Shown piece by piece: positions 22,013-32,869 of a stretch of DNA of 64,000 bases. This DNA comes from Piezodorus guildinii (taxonomy: Eukaryota > Arthropoda > Insecta > Hemiptera > Pentatomidae). Every line of letters begins with the position of its first letter. The first letter of the stretch is position 1. Location of the stretch: contig CM041293.1 in NCBI GenBank assembly GCA_023052935.1, positions 178,298,789 through 178,362,788 of the forward strand, in the 5' to 3' direction. The notes under the pieces were generated by a model. The model was given only the letters and a program-made list of their open reading frames with translations, made no database searches and was not told the DNA's origin. A program made the position numbers and the translations under genes.

Positions 22013-22295
22013 TAGTGTGGTGCACACAACACACGACTTTTACTTACCTCCGTTGTTAGATTGAATTTAAGAAATTTTAAATACAGTTCGAGATGAAGTC
22101 AAATTGTTAAAGATATATTATTATCTACGACAATCAGTTAGTTTTATCAGCTTTTCATCACTTTCCATTAACTTTTGCAACTTTTTATATAATATATTAC
22201 TTTCTAAGATCATTAGCTTTCCAACGTTATATTATACATCTATATTACTATATTGATGTTCAAAAATACAAAAATTGCATTAAAAAATATTGTCA
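22013..22295 (+). mobile_element. HINE 5' fragment
   Basis: A 5' end variant (TGGTGCACACAACACACGAC then TTTTACTTACCTC) and the first quarter of the element. It breaks off near 22295. Confidence 0.6.
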
Positions 22296-23140
22296 AGTGT
22301 TCAAATCCCTCTGCGAACCAACAATTTTACGTAGAATCTTATTCTCGGAAAACTTAAACCTCATTATTAATAAGAATTACTGATAAGATTGTTTATTTGG
22401 TGTGGTTTTGTAGTGCGATGTAAGAATGAAATATTTTATAATTAATCAGTACATTCACTTATATCTTATTTTCAACATATTTATAAGATTAGAAAGTGTA
22501 ATTTTTATTCTTTTTATTTTTTAATTATAATTTTATCTAGAGCCTTCAACCCCTAGCCCGAGAAAACCTTTTATAACACCATAAAAACAAATAAAAAAAT
22601 AATTATTGTGATATCAAATAATTATGTAAAAATTAAATATTTAAAAGATAATGATATCAAATAATTATGCACTGTAGGTTCAAAATGCTTGTTAAGTATT
22701 AGTGTTAGGGCATCAATTGTGGAACATATGTTAAAAATTATTATTCACTAAATCACAAAACTATTAAACTTACAAAATATTCATATACATGTAACATCGG
22801 TAACATCTGACAGTTAAGGTAAAAAATTTATTTTTCAGGAGTAATTTCCGTTGAACACATTTTTTGGGAAGATCCTAGATTTCTTTGTATTCATCAGATA
22901 TATGATGATTTCTGACAAATATAAGTGCAAGAGTTCTTAAAAAAGTTATAAAGAAAAAAGCCATTTAGACTAGAGTCGAAATAAGCAGTTGATTTAATGT
23001 TTTTGGTCACTCCAAATGAATAAACAGGGACAAATGAAGAAATTAATTAGTAACCTAGATATTAAAGGGTAAAAAAAGATAAGTCATACTACGATCAGAA
23101 GATAATGATATAAAATGTAAAATTAGGAAGTGAAACACGG

Positions 23141-23804
23141 TTTTGTCTAAATTCCTGAACAGGTGGAAATCTGTTGGAGACAAGTCGGGAGAATATGGTG
23201 GGTGCGGAAGAACTTCGTAGTCCAGTTCTTTCAATTTTTGCACGGAATGTTTTGAAACATGGGGTCTTGCTGCCGCTCAGTGAGATCATGAGGTACCCAT
23301 GTATCGAGCTTTTTTACTTTCTCAATACACTTTAGGTGTCTGGAAACGGTAGAGGCACTTGCATTTAGTTGTGCTAAGAGTCCTTTAACTGTTTGGTAGG
23401 GTTTCCTTCTACTGTATGTTCGAGGACATCGTTGTCTATTACGGACGGAGGTCTTCCACGGGGCAAGTTTTCCAAGTCGGTATGCCCAGCTGAAAACTTA
23501 GCTAACCAACGGCGAATGGTCCGTTCATTATGACTCCCTTCCCCAAACGCCTTGCAAATATTTCTTGCGGCCTCAGCTGCTGAATGACCGAGTTTAAACT
23601 CGTACAAAAATATTATTCGAAAATCGCGTGTTTCCATGTTCGTATTTGGAGGTATACTAAAAAGTGGTAATTGATCGGGAAGCTAATGTTTATAATATAA
23701 ATGTATAGGATTAGTAACATTCGGGAGAAAACAACAGAGACCTGAAAAATCCTTTGTGTATTTCAGAAACTATAAAAACGGACATTTCATGTGAAACAAT
23801 CCAA
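23141..23804 (-). mobile_element. Mariner B, truncated copy
   Basis: On the minus strand the 5' terminal repeat ends at 23804 next to TA. The frame METRDFRIIFLYEFKLGHSA runs to HTVEGNP and then shifts. The internal deletion junction (TGAGCGGCAGCAAGACCCCA on the minus strand) is the same as in the copies at 19297 and 50883. The 3' end stops at almost the same base as the copy at 19297. Confidence 0.82.
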
Positions 23805-24580
23805 TATATTGAGTTTCGATGAGTACATCTTTTTTACATTAAATAATTTTCTTCAATAATTATTCAATTTTGCCTTACACTCCATTACCATATACAACTT
23901 TTTATAAAAAATAAAAGTTTGATAAATTCTTTATCTTTGCAATGGTATAATAAATGTCAATATAACTATTCTTTTTCAATTCATTCAACTTGTATATTTA
24001 CGCGTTTTTCACGAATAATAAGATAATGATATGATTAATTTTTTCGACTTACAAAATGAAAGGCACTTTAGAGAAAGACTATTAAAATATTGGTATTTAA
24101 GGCCTATGAGACTAGTTCAATTAGAGTGAAACCTAAAAGTATCAAAGCCCAATAAATTTTTCACCTATATAGAGAGTTTAATCCAAATAGTTAAAATACT
24201 TATTCTAAAATATATATTTCATATACAGGTGAGTAAAAGTAAAACTAATTTCAATAACCTCTTTATAAAGATACTGTACAAACACATAATCTTAAATGTT
24301 CGTGATTAAAAATTAAATTATTATTTGAGCCAGTACACCCTGAGAAATACTTTAATAAATATCTGGCTTCCGTAATTCTGGAGTCTTTATTAAGCTGAGA
24401 TGAAATAAAGCCTAGCATCTGCTGTGGTTCATTGCTAATTTCTCTCTACTTCTCATGATTTATCTTTTAATTCCTTCATTTCTCCCTTGTCTCAACCCTT
24501 TCTTTAATTTCTCTCACTTGTAACATAAAATAATAAAAAAAAAATACTAAGAGTTTATAGTTTATATATAAAAAACAAAA

Positions 24581-25010
24581 TCTGGTGCGGGCAACACACG
24601 ACTTTCACTTACCTCTATTTTTAAAATCAATGAATGAATTTTTAAATACAGTCAGATATAAAAATACGTGAAACTATTAAAGAATTAATTAAATTGAATT
24701 TCTATAGAAACATCTGTTACATTAAAAAATCGTTTATATTATTATATAAAATAATCAGTTAGTTTTATGTTCATTTCATCACTCTATATTAACTTTTAAA
24801 AGCTTGTGTATAAGATAAAATCTTTAGCTTTCCAGCGGTATATCATACATGTGTATTACTGCTCTTGTGTTCAAAAACGAAAAATTGCATTAAAAAAATA
24901 TTTTTTGTTTTCTTTAATTTATATATTTACGTGTTTTTAATCAGCGTCAACAAGATAATATTGTTATTTTTATTGAATCTACAAACTTAAAGGTACTTTA
25001 GGGGATGAAA
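24581..25010 (+). mobile_element. HINE 5' half
   Basis: It runs from TCTGGTGCGGGCAACACACG to about TTAAAGGTACTTTAGGGG. At about 25010 the sequence switches to the opposite orientation of the same family, so a recombination or nested insertion point lies there. Confidence 0.7.
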
Positions 25011-25172
25011 ATATATAAAAAAATATCTCATACACAAGCTTTTTAATGTTGAGAGTGATGAAAAGAAGATAAAACTAACTGATTATTTTAGATAATATAT
25101 AATAGATTTTTTTTATAAAACATGTGTGTCTATATAAATTCAATTTGATTAATTATTTAATAGTTTCACGTA
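25011..25172 (-). mobile_element. HINE fragment, outermost of a nested set
   Basis: A mid-to-5' part of a HINE (ATCTCATACACAAGC ... AATAGTTTCACGTA) that ends where the next HINE begins, at CACGTA/TTACTTTCAC. Confidence 0.65.
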
Positions 25173-25978
25173 TTACTTTCACTTGCTATATATAGTAAGG
25201 GGAAGTATTGCGATCGTGAAAATTTTCGAATTCCAGTTTTCAACGGAAATACACGTTTTAGGGTCTCCTGAGTCCAAATAACCAAGTCCCGCAAAAAAGT
25301 CTCTGTGTGTGGTAACTCCTGGGGGGAAACGGTAAGTCCTATGAAACTGAAATTTCATATTTAAGACAACTATACTCCCGAGACGTGGCAAAACTTTTTT
25401 CATCAAAATGAGCTTACCAGAAGAGGCACTTTATACCATGCATTTTGCACCTTTTTTCGATTTTCTCGAAAACAGTTCCGAAGATTTTGATTGCACTCGC
25501 TATATCGATGTAAAATTTAATAGGATTTAATATCATGTAGGTTTTATTTGGATAAAAATGGTCTGACAGGGCTTAAATGCCGATATTTTAAATTTTCTTC
25601 CCCTAAAGTACCTTTAATTTTGTAGATTCAATAATAATAACTAGAATATCTTGTTAACGCTGATGAAAAACAGGTAAATATATAAATTGAATAAATTCGA
25701 TACCCAACTAAAGGAGAAAACAGAAAAAATATTTTTTTAATGCAATTTTTCGTTTTTGAACATAAGAGCAGTAATATACATGTATGATATACCGTTGGAA
25801 AGCTAAAGATTTTAGAAAAAATATCATCTCATACATAAGCTTTTAGAAGTTAATAGAGAGTGATTAGAAGAAGATAAAACTAACTGATTATTTTAGATAA
25901 TAATATAATAGATTTTTTTAATAAAACACATGTTTCTATATAAATTCAATTTGATTAATTCCTTAATAGTTTCACGTA

Positions 25979-26101
25979 TTACTTTCACTTACTATATATA
26001 GTAAGGAAAGTATTGCGATCGTGAAAATTTTCGAATTCCAGTTTTCAACGGAAATACACGTTTTAGGGTCCCCTGAGTCCAAATAACCAAGTCCCGCAAA
26101 A

Positions 26102-26162
<61 letters not shown>

Positions 26163-26934
26163 TGTGTGTGTGTGTGTGTGTGTGGTAACTCCCGGGCGGA
26201 AACGGTAAGTCCTATGAAACTGAAATTTCATATTTAAGACAACTATACGCCGGAGACGTGACAAAACTTTTTTCATCAAAATGAGCTTACCAGAAGAGGC
26301 ACTTTATACCATGCATTTTACACCTTTTTTCGATTTTCTCAAAAACGGTTCCGGCGATTTTGATTAAACTCGCTATATCGATGTAAAATTTAATGGGCTT
26401 TAATATCATGTAGGTTTTATTTGGATAAAAATGGTCTGACAGGACTTAAATGCCGATATCTTAAATTTTCTTCCCCTAAAGTACCTTTAATTTTTTAGAT
26501 TCAGTAATAATAACTAAACTATCTTGTTAACGCTGATGAAAAACAGGTAAATATATAAATTTAATAAATTCGATACCCAACTAAAGGAGAAAACAGAAAA
26601 AATATTTTTTTAATGAAATTTTTCGTTTTTGAACATAAGAGCAGTAATATACATGTATGATATACCGTTGGAAAGCTAAAGATTTTAGAAAAAATATTAT
26701 CTCATACACAAGCTTTTAGAAGTTAATAGAGAGTGATGAGAAGAAGATAAAACTAACTGATTATTATAGATAATAATATAATAGATTTTTTAATAAAACA
26801 CATGTTTCTATATAAATTTAATTTGATTAATTCCTTAATAGTTTCACGTATTTTTATCTCTAACTGTATTTGAAAATTCTTTCATTGATTTTAAAAATCG
26901 AGGTAAGTGAAAGTCGTGTGTTGCCCGCACCAGA
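25979..26934 (-). mobile_element. HINE copy, inner, with expanded TG run
   Basis: A 956-bp complete copy with both terminal motifs. Its internal microsatellite is expanded to about 80 bp of TG (26103-26183), which explains most of the excess over the ~880-bp reference copy. It is young by eye: few differences from 9463-10344 and 33113-34914. Confidence 0.82.
26103..26183. repeat. TG microsatellite inside a HINE
   Basis: About 40 TG units with one TC. The other HINE copies have 4-25 units at this position. Confidence 0.95.
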
Positions 26935-27021
26935 TTTTTTTTATTTCTAACTGTATTTTAAATTCTTTCATTGATTTTAAAAAATGGAGGTAAGTGAAAG
27001 TCGTGTGTTGCCCGCACTAGA

Positions 27022-27392
27022 TTTTTCTTTTTACTGCTAATGAGATAATATGCTTAATTTTTCGTGTCTATAAAATTAATTTATTAATTCGAAAATTTAA
27101 AATATCGGCATTTAAGCCCTATCAGACCATTTTGATCAGAATAAAACCTACATCATATTAAAGCTCATTAAATGTTTCATCGATATAGCGAGTTTAATAA
27201 AAATCGTCGGAACCGTTTTCGAGAAAATCGAAAAAAGGTGCAAAATGCATGGTATAAAGTGCCTCTTCTGGTAAGCTCATTTTGATGAAAAAGGTTTTGT
27301 AACGTCCGGGCGTATATTTGTCTTTAATATCAAATTTCAGTTTCATAGGACTTACCGTTTCCGCCCGGGAGTTACCACAGCCACACACTAAT
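27022..27392 (+). mobile_element. HINE internal fragment
   Basis: A forward fragment from the middle of the element (TACTGCTAATGAGATAATAT ... CCCGGGAGTTACCACA). It breaks just before mariner A. The junction with the preceding minus copy has the same form as at 50085-50100. Confidence 0.65.
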
Positions 27393-27394
27393 TA

Positions 27395-28680
27395 TCGGGC
27401 TGATGCGAAATTACTGCAGGTTTCCTCTATTGCAATATCTTAATTCCAATTGTGTAAACAAAGCTAATCCTAACATTGATCATTATTATACCAAAACAAA
27501 CCTTATCTAATACCCTCTCTTTCACCATGAATTTGTTTAGTAAAATCGTTTTGTTCAGTGTGTTCAAAGGTCTTGAATCGAAAATGTCAAAGTGCGATTT
27601 TCGTCAAATTTATTTTTACGAATTGAAATTAGGGCGCAGCGCTGCGCAAACGGCTCGTAATATTAATGAAGTGTGGGGTCAGGGGGCTATTAATGAGTGC
27701 ACGGTGCAGCGTTGGTTCCAGAAGTATCGCAGAGGAGATTTCGACCTCGAAGACAAGGAAGGTCGGGGCCGTCATCTTGCTCTGGACAACGACCAGCTGA
27801 GGTCAAAAGTGGAAGAAGACCCAACCAAAACCACACGAGAAATGGCGGCGGAACTCGGTGTGAACCAATCCACAGTTGTACGCCACTTGGAAGCAATTGG
27901 TAAGGTAAAAAAGTTGACCAAGTGGGTGCCACACCAATTAAACGACCACCAAAAAAATCGCCGCTTTGAAATCTGCTCCATGCTTGTGACACGCAATAAA
28001 AATGATCCATTTCTCGATCGCATTGTGACGTGCGATGAAAAATGGATCTTATACGACAACAGAAGGCGTTCTAGCCAATGGCTGGGCAAAGATGAACAAC
28101 CAAAACCTTTTCCGAAGCCCAACCTGCACCCAAAAAAGGTTATGGTCACAGTTTGGTGGTATAATGCTGGTGTTATTCACTACAGCTTTCTCAATCGAGG
28201 TGAGACTATAACTGCTGACAAGTACTGTCAAGAAATTGACAGCATGAATCAAAAATTGCAACGTCTTTGCCCAGCATTGATGAATCGGAAGGGGCCGATC
28301 CTGCTCCACGATAACGCCAGACCACACGTTGCACAACCAACGCTTCGACGACTGCACGAGTTGGGCTACGAAGTTCTCCAACATCCACCTTATTCACCTG
28401 ACCTCTCTCCTACAGACTTCCACTTTTTCAGGCATCTGGACAACTTTTTGAGGGAGAAAAATTTTCAAAACCAGGACGACATTGAAAATTCTTTTTGTGA
28501 TTTTATTGAGTCCAGGGATTCGGATTTTTTTTCTGGTGGAATAAGAAAGCTTGTTGAACGTTGGCAAAAGTGCATTGATTCAGATGGAAATTATTTTGAT
28601 TAAATATATATGGTTAAAGTAAAGATATGGCGTATTTACAATACCTACTAAAAACCTGCATTAATTTTGCATCAACCCAA
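27395..28680 (+). mobile_element. Mariner A, full-length copy
   Basis: This is a 1286-bp element flanked by TA (27393-27394 and 28681-28682). The terminal inverted repeats are about 27 bp. The right end, read inward, is TTGGGTTGATGCAAAATTAA; the left end differs at about four positions (TCGGGCTGATGCGAAATTAC). It carries one uninterrupted transposase frame. Length, TA target and protein place it in the mariner (IS630-Tc1) superfamily, close to the cecropia/Hsmar1-type group. It lies downstream of a HINE fragment, inside the neuroligin intron, on the strand opposite to the gene. Confidence 0.93.
27584..28603 (+). CDS. Mariner transposase, DD34D, 339 codons, open frame
   Basis: A cut-and-paste transposase. 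I start it at MSKCDFRQIYFYELKLG because family members begin about this far before the FRxIYFYE-type motif; in-frame ATGs at 27527 and 27476 would extend it into the 5' region. Order of parts: first helix-turn-helix (residues ~5-50, with AAQTARNIN and VQRWFQKY), second helix-turn-helix (~82-103, NQSTVVRHL), WVPHQL linker (114-119), then the catalytic domain with D151 (VTCDEKWI), D243 (LLHDNARPH) and D278 (PTDFHFF). The last two have exactly 34 residues between them, the mariner DD34D signature. YSPDLSPTD is at 270-278. The length fits the usual ~340-350 residues. No stop or frameshift is visible, so the protein may be functional, although the 5' terminal repeat has decayed. Confidence 0.92.
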   Translation: MSKCDFRQIYFYELKLGRSAAQTARNINEVWGQGAINECTVQRWFQKYRRGDFDLEDKEGRGRHLALDNDQLRSKVEEDPTKTTREMAAELGVNQSTVVRHLEAIGKVKKLTKWVPHQLNDHQKNRRFEICSMLVTRNKNDPFLDRIVTCDEKWILYDNRRRSSQWLGKDEQPKPFPKPNLHPKKVMVTVWWYNAGVIHYSFLNRGETITADKYCQEIDSMNQKLQRLCPALMNRKGPILLHDNARPHVAQPTLRRLHELGYEVLQHPPYSPDLSPTDFHFFRHLDNFLREKNFQNQDDIENSFCDFIESRDSDFFSGGIRKLVERWQKCIDSDGNYFD

Positions 28681-28955
28681 TAATTAATTAATTATAAATC
28701 TATAAACTTATTAAATTAGTCAGTTAATAGATTTATTACAACTTACCATTTATGTTAACAAATTAGTTACTATTCAGTAAGTAATTTTGTTTCTAAATTC
28801 CTGCTTGTTAAATGAAAGAATATAACTTGCCCGATTCTGTACGACGGTAACAACATTTAACTATCATAACCTCCCTTTTTACCAATAACATATGTTAACA
28901 ATGTTATGGGCTTACAACAACTTTTGTATTAACTTGTGCGGTTTCTTTTATTCCA

Positions 28956-29170
28956 TTGGGTTGTTTCACATGAAATGTGTTTTAGTAAAGAATTTTGCAG
29001 GTTTCTGTTGTTTTCTTCCGATTGTTTACATATTTAAAGTAAACAGTTACTAATCCTTTACCTTTGTATTATAAACATTAACTTCTCAATCAATTACCCA
29101 CTTTTTAGTATACCTCCAAATATGAACATGGTATAAACGGACCATTCGCCGTTGGTTTGCTAAGTTTTTA
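28956..29170 (+). mobile_element. Mariner B, 5' fragment
   Basis: TTGGGTTGTTTCACATGAAA, the 5' leader and ATGAACATGG are present, followed by a jump to codons for RTIRRWFAKF and then loss of homology. It ends 214 bp before the first coding neuroligin exon. Confidence 0.8.
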
Positions 29171-29384
29171 GTTTTTAAATAGTTATACTACATTATACTT
29201 ATATACCTTCAGGAAACAATTAACTAATTAAACTAGCTAAATGACTATGAAATTCGTTATAATTTTATAAATAGGACAATTTAAAACAAAATCTCGATTT
29301 GATATAGAGCAATGAGATAGTCGTGTGTTGTGGCACAAACATTTATTCATAAATAGATAAGTGAACTTATTGTTGCTAACTCAC

Positions 29385-29486
29385 CCCCCTTATGGGACCG
29401 GATTTTGTCTCGACGATTCTGGAGGAGTACCTCGGTCCCGCTGTGAGTGGTACCAGGAGGCAGGAGAGAAGGAGCCAGATCAACAT
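29385..29486 (-). CDS. Nlg: Neuroligin-like, first coding exon (signal peptide and mature N-terminus)
   Basis: Reading the minus strand from the ATG at 29486 gives 34 codons that end exactly at a GTGAGT donor (plus-strand 29379-29384). The peptide starts MLIWLLLSCLLVPLTA, a clear hydrophobic signal peptide, followed by GPRYSSRIVETKSGPIRG. The second part matches my recollection of the mature N-terminus of insect neuroligins, postsynaptic type I membrane proteins of the carboxylesterase fold that bind neurexin. An in-frame TGA four codons upstream supports this ATG. An acceptor-like TTGCAG after a T-rich tract would start the exon at 29519, leaving a 33-nt 5'UTR with a three-codon upstream ORF. 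The exon ends in phase 0 and joins 6872-7166 to read ...SGPIRG-IILELRSG..., as expected for the family. Another cholinesterase-like adhesion protein is possible but less likely. Confidence 0.8.
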
Positions 29487-29674
29487 CCCTACTCATCTCC
29501 GGCTAGGTCATCTCATAGTCTGCAACAATAATATATACATACATATCATTGAAAACTTATAATAAAGAAAACAAATAAAATATATAATCAATAGAAAGAT
29601 GAGATGGAATCTATAATTATAAACTAAATACTAAATAATAATAAGTTATAAATATTTTAAATTAGATGAGGAAG

Positions 29675-29790
29675 ATGGTTGGGGGTGCGGTCATAAAATA
29701 CAATAGAAACACACATTTAAAACAAGTGCTATTTTAATTACGTGCCGACGTTTCGGCCTACATTGTAGACCTTCCAGAGGGCTAAAAGAA
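29675..29790 (-). mobile_element. Penelope-like terminal sequence 5 (single orientation)
   Basis: This resembles the ends of insertions 1 and 2 (GGGGGTGCGGTCATAAAATA, then CCGACGTTTCGGCC). Read on the minus strand it has a 7-bp helix (GGTCTAC/GTAGGCC) before GAAACGTC, but the CTGANGA core is replaced by CTGGAAG, so a working hammerhead is not expected. No inverted partner was found. Confidence 0.4.
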
Positions 29791-29869
29791 ACAAGATAAC
29801 AACCGATGTAAGTATAGACTTAATAACAGGTGACGGTAATATAATATGGGAGCATAAATAAAATAAAAT

Positions 29870-30012
29870 GTAAAATGATAATAAGATGACAGTTATAAAG
29901 TATGAAAATAAACAAAATTATGATGATAGTTATAAAGTATAGATGACAGCTATAAAAATAATTAATAAGATGATAGTTGTACAGTATGGAAGTAAACACA
30001 ATTAAGATGATA
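29870..30012. repeat. Degenerate minisatellite
   Basis: Repeated versions of GATGATAGTTATAAAGTA with AAATAAACAAAATTA in between, following the Penelope-like end at 29675. Confidence 0.6.
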
Positions 30013-30094
30013 ATATTGCAATAAGAATATATAAAGAGAGACTAAGCAAATGAAAAATGACAAAGACACAATATGTGAACATTTAAATTTTTTT

Positions 30095-30645
30095 TTATTT
30101 TATTTATCAATTGATATTTACAGCTGTATAGGAAAAAATACAAGTAAATGTGAAAAAAAGTAACAATTGGCTTGAAAAGTCTTGTGAAGTAGCTACCCAG
30201 CGGTAGCACTTCAATATTTATGTAATTAGCAGGTCACTTGGCCACCGGCTTTTTAGGCGCCTCAGAGGATTATCAGGAATAGATGGAGAGCGGGTTTGAG
30301 TGGGCTGGTAGTTTAGTATATAAGGAGGTATATCTAGTTCTGGCTAAGTCTGCAACTAACGGAATATTCAGGTCTTTGTGGATAGTTTTATTAGTGACAA
30401 AATAAGGAGCATTTAGGATCTATCGGAGGATTTTGGATTGAAAGGTTTGGATGCGGGAGAAATTTGATGGCTTGGTGGATCCCCATAGCTCAATACCATA
30501 TGTCCAAATAGGTCTAATAATGGCTATATAAATTAGTTTTTTTTAGTAGATTGGAAGCTTTGAACGTTTGTTAAGTAAGTGTTGTAACAATCGGTATCTG
30601 CGAGCAGTTTCTTGTCTTTTCAGTCTGGTGTGAATTTAAAATTTA
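30095..30645 (-). mobile_element. Jockey LINE 3' end
   Basis: On the minus strand: IRPIWTYGIELWGSTKPSN, then FVTNKTIHKDLNIPLVADL-type codons and RRLKSRWPSDLL. The 3'UTR and A-rich tail lie near 30100. Confidence 0.7.
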
Positions 30646-30824
30646 TTTATTATTATTATTATTATTTTATTTTATTTTTTTTCCCAGGTGTCAGGGAAGA
30701 GCTACTGTACTGATCCTTCCTCATCCCTCAGGTGTCAACATTCATAGATATTTGCTGAATGTCCTTGCAGGTTTTGAACAGGTGCAAATCAAGATTTTAA
30801 GAGAAAAAATAATAAAACCATATG

Positions 30825-31954
30825 ATCATATCAATTGGAACAATCTCTTCTTTGTTTTTGTTCATATGCATTTATTTATACATACATGTCAACAACGAGG
30901 CTTCAAACAAATGGGTATATGTATGTATGTTTGTGTATGTATGTATATATATATATATATATGAGTATGTATGTGTGTATATGTGGATGCATATGTTTAT
31001 GTATATGATGTATGTATTTATCTGAATTTGTATATATGGACGTGCATTGTGTGTGTGTGTGTGTGTATGTATGTATATATGTATGGATGTGTGTGGGGAT
31101 GAATGTTGTGTGGGTTTTAATAACTGACCTGGGTAGAAGTAGTGTTGTGATTGTTTGAAAACATTGAATGGAGCAGGAAAGGCATTAGATAAAGACCAGT
31201 GGAGTACACATGATAGTTTCAAATACATAGAACAAATTGATATATGTGATGATGAAATATTAAGATTTGATATTGTGGATGAAATATATTGTTTAATGAC
31301 CTATATTGAGTAAAAATATGAAAATGGATGTAAGTATATATAAAATTTTATTTTTTATTTATTTTTTTTTTTCTCCGGGGTTCTGCAATGATATCACATC
31401 CCGGTCCTCAGCACTCCGTCTCTCCAATATTCTCGATCATTACAGTCGTCCTCTGTCAGACCTCTGGCTGCCATATCCTCCATTACCTCTTCTAACCATC
31501 TTTTCCGAGGTCTTCCACGTTTTCTCCTCTTGGGTGGGCAGTATTCAATCAATCGAAGAGGCCAACGTGCCCCATCCATTCTCATAACGTGCCCATACCA
31601 CATCAGCCTTCTTCTACTAATTTCTTCGAGAATGGTGAGCTCGGCCCCCACTCTTTCCCTTATTTGGTTATTGGGCAAAATTTTATACATAATGTAAATA
31701 GTTTAAAATATAAATTATTTCTAATTTATAAATAATATATTCTTAATATGTATATAATTGGTTCAAATATTTGTACAATTATATTTTAGATAACATTGAA
31801 TATCTGAAGATGAGGCATGTGAAGCCTCGAAACGTTGTAAAGATTGGTTGTTGACATGTATGTATAAATAAATGCATATGAACAAAAACAAGAAGAGATT
31901 GTTTCCAATTGATATGATCATAGTCTAATATACTCTTCTATAATAGTGATTGAT
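30825..31954. mobile_element. Penelope-like insertion 4 with long inner segment
   Basis: A 13-bp duplication ATAAAACCATATG flanks it (30812-30824 and 31955-31967). The ends are inverted copies of about 90 bp (30825-30905 and 31825-31945), with CATATGATCATATCAATTGG at the left and its complement at the right. A hammerhead-like motif is at 31804-31836: CTGAAGA, GAGGC/GCCTC helix, GAAACGTT. The inside holds TG/TA-rich DNA and a minus-strand LINE fragment (31390-31690). Confidence 0.6.
31390..31690 (-). mobile_element. I-like LINE C-terminal fragment
   Basis: LTILEEISRRRLMWYGHVMR, RRKRGRPRKRWLEEVMEDMA and DREYWRDGVLRTG are characteristic of the C-terminal end of endonuclease/reverse transcriptase LINEs with GHV-R motifs. 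It lies inside Penelope-like insertion 4. Confidence 0.72.
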
Positions 31955-31967
31955 ATAAAACCATATG

Positions 31968-32510
31968 TAGTGCCAACTCAACACACATTTTAGATTCCTG
32001 TCTACTAGAAGTCTAGTATCAGAGTATAATATCCTGCTGGCTTTGATAGAGAGGTCTAGTATTAGGTATGCATAGGAAAGAACCCCCTTTTCCGAAGAAG
32101 TCTAGATATTTCTCGATAAATTTCTAGAATCCTTATCAGAATTCCGCAAGTGGCCGAGAGGAGCGGACAGAACAAGAGCTTAATGCCGGGGCTAGTTGAT
32201 ATTCCGCTCTCAGTGCGAGCTGTCGCCCGAGCTTTTACCTTTACTTAGTGTTCTAATATTTTTACCGCATTCGATTCGACAAGTCGAGAACTTCGACCGA
32301 TAGATCCAATCAGTCAGAGTATTGTTTTTACTTGTTTTCACTTTGTATTCTGTCATAGTCCGAGTTGAAGTAATTATCGGTATTTCTTTTCTTAGAATAC
32401 CAAGTATATCTAAGCTAGATTAATGAGTACTTTTCAGATAATACCATCACAGATATTGAAATATCGACTTTCACATACAGTCATCTATATATAAAATATA
32501 AATAACGGGA
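31968..32510. other. No recognisable gene; partly GC-rich unique sequence
   Basis: 32130-32300 is GC-richer (CAAGTGGCCGAGAGGAGCGG). I see no frame or clear splice site. It could be regulatory DNA or an untranslated exon of the gene whose coding part starts at 29486. Confidence 0.2.
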
Positions 32511-32524
32511 ATCAATAATATATA

Positions 32525-32760
32525 AAGCAGTATCCGCAAGCTGATTACATACGCCGCGCCAGTCTGGAGCTTAACATGCTTAACTCATTACAAAAAACTT
32601 GAAAGAATACAAAACCTGTTAATGCGGATAATTAAAAATTACCACCGCTACACAAAAAATATCCTCTATGCTACAAGACCTGCTGCTTCCTACAGTTACA
32701 CAATATGTCCATTCTCAAACATACTCTTATTTCAGTAAAACTTCAACCTCCCAAAACACA
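32525..32760 (+). mobile_element. Jockey-like LINE fragment
   Basis: Across frames: ITYAAPVWSLTCLTHYKKLE, RIQNLLMRIIKN and LQDLLLPTVTQYVH resemble the YAAPVW...LQxxQNKxLR region. Decayed. Confidence 0.5.
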
Positions 32761-32869
32761 TTAAATAAAAAAATAGTTAATTACAATAAATCTTCTTTGA
32801 AACGCTGCATTCATAAAAGTATCTTTGACATATTATCTTATTTGGATTGTTATAAAATGGCTAAATATA

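Larger units (their letters stand above)
25173..27021 (-). mobile_element. HINE copy split by another HINE
   Basis: The outer copy occupies 25173-25978 and resumes at 26935-27021 (TTATTTCTAACTG ... GTGTTGCCCGCACTAGA). The complete inner copy of 25979-26934 is inserted at CACGTA^TT. The outer copy is itself inserted in the same sequence context (CACGTA at 25167-25172). Confidence 0.78.
7167..29384 (-). other. 22.2-kb intron of the neuroligin-like gene
   Basis: The interval is bounded by the GTGAGT donor of the first coding exon and the TTTCTTTCAG acceptor of the second. It is filled with transposable elements: HINEs, Jockey LINEs, a SINE, mariners, an hAT MITE and a large inverted duplication. 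I found no other convincing coding exon inside it. Confidence 0.7.

Noticed and set aside
25992..26279. A 95-codon minus frame with a histidine-threonine repeat, also seen in several other HINE copies
   Set aside because: It is the TG microsatellite read as (HT)n plus HINE sequence; frames differ between copies, so no coding constraint.
27476..27583. Upstream in-frame ATG codons extending the mariner transposase by up to 36 residues
   Set aside because: The extension has no family-like sequence, and transposases of this group start about where MSKCDF begins.
27690..28149. Several long frames opposite or overlapping the mariner transposase
   Set aside because: Shadows of the transposase gene. 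The catalytic motifs and terminal repeats support only the plus frame from 27584.
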